From NCBI GenBank assembly GCA_023664345.1, contig JAMPFQ010000005.1:62001-126000 (forward strand): 64,000 nucleotides of DNA, written 5' to 3'. The position numbers were made by a program, and so were the translations under genes. Shown here one piece after another: positions 45,712-52,829 of this stretch (the first letter of the stretch is position 1; each line of letters starts with the position of its first letter). The notes under the pieces were generated by a model, which was not told where the DNA came from, did no database searches, and was given only the letters and a program-made list of their open reading frames with translations. The stretch is from Lachnospiraceae bacterium (lineage in GTDB: Bacteria > Bacillota > Clostridia > Lachnospirales > Lachnospiraceae).

Positions 45712-46359
45712 ATGAAAAGTATGAGGTATTCTTATCTTCAAGCGCGCAATATGGTTTGGAGTATATTTAAAGAGATTCATCCCAAAGAGACCTGGCCGGA
45801 TTGGTTGGAGAATTGTCTCTATGATGTTGCAAATATAAACAGCAATAATAATTGGATATTTAGGATCATGCTGCAACCTCAGACTTCTCCGCCTGCGGGT
45901 ATGCATTATGAGTTAATAGAAAATGAACCAGTGCTGGTTACCTATGATAAGGAAACAGGGGAGAAAAGGATTGTGATTTCCGGCGGACCTGCTTTAGAGA
46001 ATGTAGTTCTCTTTGAAGTTGAGATTGATGGCTTTCATGGCTCGAAACGGGTAACTTTAGACAGGGGAATCAGTGGATTAGATAAAAGAAACTATGTGCA
46101 AATAAAATCCACATCTGAGACAGTTGATGATATAACGGAATACCATATATCGATTAAACCGGGAAATGCAATAGATATGAAGAAATTACGATTTATTTCT
46201 AAAAAGGTGGATTGCAATTTAATATGCGCCAGGCAAGTGCTTCAAGAAGGTATTAAGAATATGTATCAAGGGAAGGCACAAGTGATTAGAGAAATAGCAA
46301 GAGAACTGGAGAATGCAGGTATTATTTACGAAATAGTGCCCTCATTAAAGTGCATTTGA
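45712..46359 (+). CDS. Hypothetical protein beside the IS element
   Basis: 215 residues, soluble, AT-rich codons, ATG at 45712 with AGGAG upstream. N-terminal WP..ENCLYD, a central beta region, and a C-terminal alpha/beta unit (CNLICARQVLQEGIKNMYQGKA...LENAGIIYEIVPS) that loosely resembles the fold pattern of ribosomal L7/L12 C-terminal domains. Not assigned. Could be an immunity protein, given nearby genes, but nothing specific shows this. Confidence 0.6.
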   Translation: MKSMRYSYLQARNMVWSIFKEIHPKETWPDWLENCLYDVANINSNNNWIFRIMLQPQTSPPAGMHYELIENEPVLVTYDKETGEKRIVISGGPALENVVLFEVEIDGFHGSKRVTLDRGISGLDKRNYVQIKSTSETVDDITEYHISIKPGNAIDMKKLRFISKKVDCNLICARQVLQEGIKNMYQGKAQVIREIARELENAGIIYEIVPSLKCI

Positions 46360-46469
46360 CTCTTTATTTTTCTTGCAAATACAAATAATGAAGGATGTTG
46401 TTTATATGTTATGCTTTTGATATTTGTCCCAAAGTAGGGATAAATTGAGACATGAGAAAGGTGAACTAT

Positions 46470-47171
46470 ATGAAAAAACTTTGTTGTGTAACAGGCATAT
46501 TGATGCTGGTTTTTATGAATGGCTGCGCCATGAATGATGATACAGCCGTAAATCATGATTTTGGTGTAATATCTGATGCGGGTGAGATTTCCGAAAGGGA
46601 AAACGGTCATAGGGAGACGCCTTTGCCGGATGTATGTTCCGAAGCGGATGTTTCAGGCGAGACGATGATTCCTGCAAATGAAAGGCAGCAGGATGCAAAG
46701 AGCATGGATTCTGTTGAAAAAGGGATGCTGTTATATGGGGGCTGTGATGCTCTGGGTTGTGGCTGGCTGCTTTATACGGTACCGGCTCAGGAGGATCAGG
46801 ACTATAAAATATATTTCTTTGCCGATAAAAGTAGGGACTGCGAAGAGAGGTTTAAGTCTTTTGAAGAAATGGATTTCAATCTGGAACAGGCTGATTTTGT
46901 TTTCCCTGATGTAAGGGAAAATAATAAGGCCATAGGAAAATTTATTGATATATATCTGTATGAGCCTTTTATGACGGAATCAGGTGAATCCGCCTGGATT
47001 GCGGTTGCAACATATGAAACAGGCGGCAGGCAGTATTATGACACGCGTATTTATACACCATCGGAGGAGGGATATGTGATAGATGAATCCATGACGGAAG
47101 AATTTAATGCCCTGTACTCTGATGTGGAAGAATATCCTGTTTTGCAAATCATTGAAATGCCTCACGATTAA
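46470..47171 (+). CDS. Secreted lipoprotein
   Basis: 233 residues, signal peptide MKKLCCVTGILMLVFMNGC with lipobox MNGC (Cys19). After a disordered Ser/Glu-rich stretch, the mature part has a beta-rich domain with aromatic motifs (LLYTVPAQEDQDYKIYFF, ESAWIAVATYETGGRQYYD). I chose the ATG at 46470 because AAAGGTGA precedes it; an in-frame ATG at 46452 would add six residues. Function unknown. Confidence 0.7.
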   Translation: MKKLCCVTGILMLVFMNGCAMNDDTAVNHDFGVISDAGEISERENGHRETPLPDVCSEADVSGETMIPANERQQDAKSMDSVEKGMLLYGGCDALGCGWLLYTVPAQEDQDYKIYFFADKSRDCEERFKSFEEMDFNLEQADFVFPDVRENNKAIGKFIDIYLYEPFMTESGESAWIAVATYETGGRQYYDTRIYTPSEEGYVIDESMTEEFNALYSDVEEYPVLQIIEMPHD

Positions 47172-47247
47172 GCTGAAGTCCCAATAGTATTTGTGTAACT
47201 TCAATGTCGTTAGAGCCGATATTTATGGGAAATTGATCTTATCACAA

Positions 47248-47410
47248 GTAACAGTTCAGACCCGGTGGTGTCCGGCGGTTTGTTGGTTTGCAGATAAAGG
47301 GACGGCGGAGGCGCACTGTCCTGTTCTGTGCGGACGGAGCAACACAGTTGGTTCAACACTGCTAAATGCGCTCCCCAAGTCCGCTCAGAACGGGGCAGTA
47401 CGCCTCCGTC
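47248..47410 (+). repeat. Dispersed repeat copy 2 and long imperfect hairpin
   Basis: Bases 47248-47312 match 33662-33726 (inverted). The first 17 bases also match 48331-48347 inverted with one mismatch. Bases 47301-47335 and 47379-47410 form inverted arms of about 32 bases (four mismatches and a 3-base bulge), so the region can fold into one long hairpin, like a decayed miniature element. 47411-47662 shows no gene. Confidence 0.6.
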
Positions 47411-47662
47411 TGATTCATGAAAGTTCTCTAATGAAAAGATTCTACGTTTAAGTAGTAAATTGGCAGTGTATTCTTCGATAACTCGTAATATACAGGAGCC
47501 GGGGCAACAGGAATATTTTCTGTGGCGTGAGCGAGATGTGAAGAGGAGACTCTGGCAAGGCGAGTTGGCTAAGAGGGTGTGCAAACGTTTTTAGCCTTTT
47601 TATTTACAGCGTGACACTGAAAATTTGATGCCTGTACTTTTCCTGCTTCAAATCGGATGATG

Positions 47663-47691
47663 TTGAAATTTCCGTTGAAATATGGTAATAT
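47663..47691 (+). promoter_or_regulatory. Promoter of the toxin-like transcript
   Basis: TTGAAA (47663-47668), 17-base spacer, TAATAT (47686-47691). Predicted start near 47698. Confidence 0.55.
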
Positions 47692-47821
47692 CTCTTTGGG
47701 ACTACCAGGATGGTAGGCGGTTAGCCCTCTCCAGAGGGACTGTGACCCTCCGTGTACATAGAAACCTGAAAGGGAACAAAGAGGGTGTTTACCCCCTCTT
47801 TGGGAAAGGAGGGCTGAGTGG

Positions 47822-47926
47822 ATGTTGACGATTGAAGGATTGATAGCAGTAATCAGCCTTGTGCTGACAGCGTTTGGTCTTGGATATGCCATCGGAAGCA
47901 AGGATAATCATAAAACACAAAAATAG
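47822..47926 (+). CDS. 34-residue hydrophobic peptide, type I toxin-like
   Basis: Strong ribosome binding site (AAAGGAGGG, 12 bases before ATG). The product begins MLTIEGLIAVISLVLTAFGL, one transmembrane helix followed by the basic polar tail YAIGSKDNHKTQK: the size and plan of holin-like type I toxins and related small membrane peptides of Firmicutes. Highly structured leader and 3' region (see pairing) support post-transcriptional control. No close family can be proved by eye. Confidence 0.7.
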   Translation: MLTIEGLIAVISLVLTAFGLGYAIGSKDNHKTQK

Positions 47927-47958
47927 CCGCCCTGTCTGCGAAACTGTGCGGCTATTTT
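47920..47958 (+). terminator. Hairpin overlapping the peptide stop codon
   Basis: AAAATAGCCGC (47920-47930) and GCGGCTATTTT (47948-47958) form an 11-bp perfect stem ending in T; the stop codon is in the left arm. Confidence 0.7.
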
Positions 47959-48003
47959 AGCTAAACATATTGTGGGCTAACCGTCTATCGGTGGTTCCTG
48001 TTA

Positions 48004-48032
48004 GGTGTCTGTTGGAGCAGGCACCTTTCTTT
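48004..48032 (+). terminator. Rho-independent terminator of the toxin-like transcript
   Basis: GGTGTCTG (48004-48011), loop TTGGAG, CAGGCACC (48018-48025), then TTTCTTT. It follows the 3' pairing arm, giving a predicted RNA of about 330 bases. Confidence 0.8.
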
Positions 48033-48063
48033 ATATTCAATATACCACAATCTGCGGCAGGTT

Positions 48064-48343
48064 TCAAGTGGTTTCTTCTGCTGGCGGTGCTGTTCTTCGG
48101 AATTGGTTGAGTTTGTCGGCCAGCTGTTGATCTTTATTTGGATAAAGGTGTGAATAGGTGTCTAAAGTGGTTTTCACGGATTCATGCCCCAGATCGTGAA
48201 TCCTTATGGGCGGGAGCCCTGCCTTTTATCTCCTTATCCAGAGCAGATTTTGTGAAGTAGAATATCCGGTTCTTTTTCTCAATTCCATCAAGCCTTGTCA
48301 CATATTCCTGAATATCGTCATATAGGAAATCGGGGCTGAACTG
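48064..48343 (-). pseudogene. int: Decayed tyrosine integrase (C-terminal part)
   Basis: Minus-strand pieces read DFLYDDIQEYVTRLDGIEKK, RIFYFTKSALDKEIK, then after a frameshift AGLPPIRIHDL directly joined to GHESVKTTLDTYSHLYPNKD. In Tn916/ICE-type integrases IHDL is followed by RHSHAS... and the catalytic ERLGHES; about 20 residues including the HxxR box are deleted here. The rest of the gene is absent, so no function remains. It marks a past integrative element. Confidence 0.85.
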
Positions 48344-48347
48344 TTAC
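48331..48347 (-). repeat. 17-bp inverted repeat partner
   Basis: Reverse complement GTAACAGTTCAGCCCCG matches GTAACAGTTCAGACCCG at 47248-47264 in 16 of 17 positions. The two copies face each other across the toxin-like gene and integrase remnant, 1.1 kb apart. Confidence 0.65.
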
Positions 48348-48405
48348 CATCACAAAGATTATTGAGATGGTTTTTATGGATATTTGTGCGGCGCTATGGT
48401 AAAAT

Positions 48406-48545
48406 GTTGACACAGAAAGGCATTGTGTCAACTTCTGATTCCATGTGCGCTGGAGCGCACAGAATTATGGTACAATAAGTCCATATTCAAGGCAGTCAGC
48501 GGCCGAATGGCCATCAATACCATGATCGGTCTGTGATCATGGTAT
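48406..48545. other. Cluster of three perfect hairpins before the HAD gene
   Basis: GTTGACACA/TGTGTCAAC (48406-48432), TGTGCGC-TGGA-GCGCACA (48444-48461) and ATACCATGATC/GATCATGGTAT (48517-48545). No T-runs follow. 48546-48621 shows only the GGAGG of the next gene. Confidence 0.6.
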
Positions 48546-48621
48546 CATGGAAATGCAACAAGCGTGAAACTCATTTTGGAAGAATAAGGACAAAGAACTC
48601 AGGAGGGATGGAAGCAACATC

Positions 48622-49368
48622 ATGAAAGCGATCATAACGGACCTGGACAGGACCCTGCTTCGCACGGACAAATCCATATCGGAATATACATGCGCTGTCC
48701 TGAAAAAGTGTCACCACAGGGGAATCCTCCTGATGGCGGCGACCGCAAGGCCGGAAAGGGCTATTTTATCTTATCAGGACAAAATAGGCTTTGACGCCAT
48801 AACAACCTTGAACGGCGCAAGGATCCTCCTGCCCCGGAGAGTGATGGAAAACGGCATCGCCCGTGCCAGCGCGGAGGCTATCCTGCAAAAAGTAACCAGC
48901 ATACCGGGGGTGATCCTGTCCCTGGAAACCGGGGACGGTATTTTTTCCAATGTGCCGATCCCGGAATGGAATCCAAAGGTATTCCACGGATTTCCCGCTC
49001 TGCCCACGGAGAGCGTATTATACAAGATCTTGTTGAGCGGCAAAGAAAATGACCTGTTGCCGGAAACGAAAAAGGCAATGCCCCCGGATACTTATATGAC
49101 GGTGGCGGAGGGCAGCCTGATCCAGATCATGAGCAGGGCGGCAACAAAATGGAACGGGATCAGGGCCATGCTGGACGCCGCAGGCATCAGACAGGAAGAC
49201 GCCGTCTATTTCGGGGATGATAACGACGACATAGAGCCCGTCAAAAACTGCGGCATGGGCGTGGCTGTCTCCAATGCGATCAGGGACGTCCTGGACGCTG
49301 CGGATCATGTGGCGGAAAGCAATGACAGGGACGGCGTGGCGCGGTTTATCGCAGAACATATCTTATGA
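48622..49368 (+). CDS. HAD-superfamily hydrolase, Cof-type
   Basis: 248 residues. Motif I DLDRTLLRTDKSIS (DxDxT), motif II MAATARPERA, and the C-terminal motif IV YFGDDNDDIEPVKNCGMGVAVSNA, with a C2-type cap between. Cof-like members dephosphorylate sugar phosphates, PLP or FMN. Phosphatase substrate cannot be told from sequence. The ATG follows AGGAGGGATGG. Confidence 0.92.
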   Translation: MKAIITDLDRTLLRTDKSISEYTCAVLKKCHHRGILLMAATARPERAILSYQDKIGFDAITTLNGARILLPRRVMENGIARASAEAILQKVTSIPGVILSLETGDGIFSNVPIPEWNPKVFHGFPALPTESVLYKILLSGKENDLLPETKKAMPPDTYMTVAEGSLIQIMSRAATKWNGIRAMLDAAGIRQEDAVYFGDDNDDIEPVKNCGMGVAVSNAIRDVLDAADHVAESNDRDGVARFIAEHIL

Positions 49369-49386
49369 CAGGGAGGATACAAAAAT

Positions 49387-49935
49387 ATGAAAATATGGAA
49401 ATTAAAGTCTGATGTAGATAAATACGATAATTTGGAACCGGTGAAGGATTTTTCTGTAGAGGAATATTGGAGGTTTGACGGACACGAACTGAAATGGGGG
49501 TGGATTCCATTGGAAGTACAGCGTATGGAACCGGAGAAAAAGCTGCCGTTAAGCGATACGCCGGGGTTTACGATACCTGTTTTCAGTAAGAGGGCATTGG
49601 AGGTCCTGCAGCCGTATCTGCAAGATTCGGCTGAGATACTGGAGCTTGTGTTTGATGAGGGGGATTACTATGGAATAAATGTAATTGCGGTTTTGGATGT
49701 AGTGGACTATGAAAAAGCAAAATACATCAATTTTAACAACAGCAACAGGATCATGGTGTTTACGAAGTATGCATTCAAAGAGTGTGACGAATTAAAAAGG
49801 CATCACATTTTTAAAATTGTTGATGTACGAAGAACAGTAGTATTTGTATCAGAAGAATTTAAAGAAGCAGTGGAAAAAAATAAGTTAACAGGGTTTGAAT
49901 TTGAATTAGCATGGGATAGCGAGCAGGATGATTGA
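49387..49935 (+). CDS. Imm11-family immunity protein
   Basis: 182 residues, soluble, with the family's central YGINVIAVLDVVDYEKAKY and hallmark C-terminal segment LTGFEFELAWDSE (as in PF07791 Imm11/MXAN_0049-type proteins). These immunity proteins protect cells against C-terminal toxin domains of polymorphic toxins. A fragment of a cysteine-protease-like toxin domain follows 47 bases downstream, supporting the call. It may now be an orphan immunity gene guarding against neighbours. Confidence 0.75.
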   Translation: MKIWKLKSDVDKYDNLEPVKDFSVEEYWRFDGHELKWGWIPLEVQRMEPEKKLPLSDTPGFTIPVFSKRALEVLQPYLQDSAEILELVFDEGDYYGINVIAVLDVVDYEKAKYINFNNSNRIMVFTKYAFKECDELKRHHIFKIVDVRRTVVFVSEEFKEAVEKNKLTGFEFELAWDSEQDD

Positions 49936-49982
49936 AATGTATAAGAAGAAAAAAATTATTTGTGGATTTAAGATAAGTTTGA

Positions 49983-50569
49983 CTGTGCAGGGGAAGATTA
50001 ACTATTTTGCGTAAAAATGAATTCATCCAAAACCGTACCAATTGGTGCTGGGCTGTTGCCTGCCGGATGGTAGGCGAGCAGTTTATACGAAACAATTCGG
50101 TCTATAACTTTAGGTTTATTTATGATAAAGAGACTGTAGCAGAAGGCGTAGTCAGATTAGATGACAGTAATGGCTTGCGACTGGCAGAATTGGAAGGAGT
50201 CCGTACGGATATAGTAAGGCAGAGTAATGGAGCGTTCTTGTTGGGTCCGTGGCAGCGGCTGATCGTAATGAATGCCAATTCAGGACATCCCGGACTGGAC
50301 GGAAACTGGCCCGGAGATGATGAAGCAAAGATTCTGCAATGGTATAGCTGTGCCTTTGGGAACAGGAATCTTTTGCCTTGCCCAAAGACTATGTGGAGGC
50401 AATATAGCAGTTGCTGGAGGAGCGGGATAGATATCAATTTCTTTATGTCCAAATGGATGTATTTAACTTGGACGAAATAGCAGAAAAATTTGGTGAGCTG
50501 GGCGGTGTGTATAAGCAGTTTTCATACAGAACAAGGCACAAATACAAAAACGTCTCAAGACAAGTATGA
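49983..50569 (+). pseudogene. Broken papain-like cysteine protease toxin domain
   Basis: The open frame reads NRTNWCWAVACRMVGEQFIR (the WCWA motif of AvrRpt2/C70-like papain-fold toxins) and PWQRLIVMNANSGHPGLDGN. The frame then changes: from about 50370 the coherent sequence continues in another frame (FALPKDYVEAI, stop TAG at 50405, QLLEERDRYQFLYVQMDVFNLDEI) to 50569. No start codon with ribosome binding site or secretion domain is present. It is a disconnected toxin tip, not an expressed toxin. Confidence 0.75.
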
Positions 50570-51008
50570 GGAACGTATTATCGGTAATGTAAAGAAGCAG
50601 TCAGAGAATCGGACATGAGCCTGACATTAATTTACCATTGACTCCCTCTAACTTGATGAGGGCTACGGCCAGCTGAACCTGCAGGGGGCATTTGACGTTA
50701 TGATCGGGGTATAAGTCATAAAGCAAGAGAGAGATTATATAGTAAAAAAGTTGCTTCTCTGATAAAATAGACATATGTAAGTATAAGAAGGTGCTGGAGG
50801 AAGAGGACTGTGAAGGAATATGAGCATCCAGGTGAAAACGGTTGGTTAAATGCATATTATGAGTATTTATGGTTAGTTATGAGCGGTGCATGATTATGGA
50901 AAGTAAGTGTAGTGAAGGGGGAAGAACATACTATGCCCAATACCAAGGGCAACAAGACCGATGCGATAGGGCAGAGGAATATTATAATGAGTATTGCGGG
51001 GAGGGCGA
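50570..51008. other. Gene-poor gap with small remnants
   Basis: Contains a 20-codon in-frame remnant ending DVMIGV (50652-50714) and a 27-codon ORF with GTG start and GGAGG (50810-50893, beginning MKEYEHPGENGW) that may be a truncated gene. No other feature supported. Confidence 0.4.
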
Positions 51009-51926
51009 ATGAGGAATAAAGCCGAGAACATATATAAAGAGAACAAGAAATCAAGTATCCTCAAAATTACGATAGTAGTTTTCTGTTTTCTGGTCTTATC
51101 CGGATGCAAAAACGGAGAGAAAGCGTTATATGAGGACTTTGTTAGTGAAGACAGTCTGCCTGAAATATTCGAAGAAAAAGAGTTGTCCATATGTATTTTG
51201 GGGGAATGGCAGGAACTATACGGGAGGGTTTTGGTACAATACGAATCAATTTTGAAGGAAGTAGATGATTTAGATGTGAATTCTGCTATGGAAAAGTTTT
51301 ATGAAGGAGGAGAGTGGGAATATGTTGACATTGAACTATACATGGTTGGGAGACGTGAAGGTATATGGTATAGTCTGTGTGATTTGACAAATGACGGATT
51401 GCCGGAATTGATATTAGGCGCAGGGGACATGGGGATATGGGAAAACGGCCAATGGGAGAACGGGTTTTATAACCCATATGCTATGTATTATTATAATAGA
51501 GAGAAAGACACAATAGATTATTACTCATATGGAGGGTTTCCTACAACATTTTATGAAGGGGGTGTTACATTGTCCATAGGCGCGGGAATGAACGAGTTAA
51601 TGATGTTTTCTCAATTTCAGGAAGATACAATGCAGTGGGAAAGGGAAGAAGAAGTCGGGAAAAGGTGGGAAAACGGGGAATTCATTGGATATTACAGGAA
51701 TGATTGCGATAGAGAAATGATATCCGCAGAGGAATATTATCGAATCATAAATCAATATGTAACTACGCCCATAGAGTTGAACTGGTATTTGCTGGATTTT
51801 GGGCAAACGGACAATGGGAGAGCTAGAGGTTCTAAAAGGGTAGAGATAGATTTGCCTTTGGAAAGTGACACTCCAGAGTCCATGAATCACGACACGGAGG
51901 AAACATATCATGGATGGGGAGATTGA
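51009..51926 (+). CDS. Secreted lipoprotein with VCBS-like Asp-rich loop
   Basis: 305 residues with a lipobox (VLSGC, Cys near residue 33). A DLTNDGLPELILG motif (about 138) resembles the Ca2+-binding loops of VCBS/FG-GAP repeats. C-terminal part rich in aromatic residues. I use the ATG at 51009 with GGGGAGGG upstream. Function unknown; it belongs to the group of lipoproteins that occupy this island. Confidence 0.68.
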   Translation: MRNKAENIYKENKKSSILKITIVVFCFLVLSGCKNGEKALYEDFVSEDSLPEIFEEKELSICILGEWQELYGRVLVQYESILKEVDDLDVNSAMEKFYEGGEWEYVDIELYMVGRREGIWYSLCDLTNDGLPELILGAGDMGIWENGQWENGFYNPYAMYYYNREKDTIDYYSYGGFPTTFYEGGVTLSIGAGMNELMMFSQFQEDTMQWEREEEVGKRWENGEFIGYYRNDCDREMISAEEYYRIINQYVTTPIELNWYLLDFGQTDNGRARGSKRVEIDLPLESDTPESMNHDTEETYHGWGD

Positions 51927-52773
51927 AAAAGCATATGAGCAGTTTGAAAAATGGATATCCAGGCAGCCCTCTATGTGGAATGTAAGGCACGAGACCGAGT
52001 ATAAGGGGCAGTTTGCGGACGAGGACGGGACGGTCTGTTCTATTTTTCGATACAGGAAAATGCCGGGCGGTTCCTGGACGCTTGGCATTGTAAGCGATTC
52101 CCGCCCATACAGCATTCACAGGACATATGAGGAGGGTACCCGGGCGGAGGACGCGGAACTGACGCTGCATTATCTGAAGCGTGAATTGCAAAGGGAAGCC
52201 ATGCGCGACGAGATGATGGAAAAATATAAGGATTACAGGCGGGGGACGTATCAGGGCATGTCCCTGCGGGAAAAGATGGAATTCATGGCGGGGATCCAGC
52301 AGGACTTCATTCCCGGATTTGACGGGGACGGATTTGAAATGGACACCTGGATGGATTTTCACAGCATCCAGAAGGAATGGAAGGAAAATCCCCAGATGTT
52401 TGCGCTGGAGGATATGGTCACATTGCTGCATATGATGGATGATCAGTGCTTTGAACCGGATATGATGCACCAGCTTGTCATTATCATACGCCGTATCGCG
52501 GTACATAACGGAACGGAGGGCGTCTGTTTCCTGCTGGAGCATTTGAACGAGGTTCCCAGGGAAGGACGATGGCACGGTCAGTTCCGGCTGGTGCAGTGGA
52601 TGATGACGGATGAGTATTTTGCGCTGTTAAAGGAGGCTGCGGCGCAGTGCGCTCCCACAGGCAGGGAGCAGCTTCTGGGGATTCTGGGATCGTATGGCTT
52701 TGTGGGACAGGAGGAACGTGTGGAAGAACTGAAAGCTTTGTGTGCGGCCGTTGGATCGGGCGGGGAAGTGTAG
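51910..52773 (+). CDS. Hypothetical protein, C-terminal helical repeats
   Basis: 287 residues, overlapping the lipoprotein by 17 bases, so translation is probably coupled. The N-terminal 110 residues form an alpha/beta domain (YRKMPGGSWTLGIVSDSRPYS), and residues 150-285 are paired helices like HEAT repeats (EDMVTLLHMMDDQCFEPDMMHQLVIIIRRIAV). No signal peptide. The next gene is a longer probable HEAT-like protein. Function not assigned. Confidence 0.65.
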   Translation: MDGEIEKAYEQFEKWISRQPSMWNVRHETEYKGQFADEDGTVCSIFRYRKMPGGSWTLGIVSDSRPYSIHRTYEEGTRAEDAELTLHYLKRELQREAMRDEMMEKYKDYRRGTYQGMSLREKMEFMAGIQQDFIPGFDGDGFEMDTWMDFHSIQKEWKENPQMFALEDMVTLLHMMDDQCFEPDMMHQLVIIIRRIAVHNGTEGVCFLLEHLNEVPREGRWHGQFRLVQWMMTDEYFALLKEAAAQCAPTGREQLLGILGSYGFVGQEERVEELKALCAAVGSGGEV

Positions 52774-52829
52774 AGAACAGCAGAACAGCCGCCTGGCTCA
52801 GCGGTCGGAACATACAGGAAGGTGTATCT

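Larger units (their letters stand above)
47712..47989 (+). promoter_or_regulatory. Long-range 5'/3' pairing in the toxin-like mRNA
   Basis: GGTAGGCGGTTAGCCC (47712-47727) pairs over all 16 bases (two G-U) with GGGCTAACCGTCTATC (47974-47989), enclosing the small ORF. Additional local hairpins: CCCTCT-CC-AGAGGG (47725-47738) and AAAGAGGG/CCCTCTTT (47778-47801). AGCCCTC (47723-47729) is also complementary to GAGGGCT in the ribosome binding site. Confidence 0.65.

Noticed and set aside
47248..48347. Attachment sites (att) of the lost integrative element
   Set aside because: The repeats are inverted, whereas attL/attR are direct repeats.
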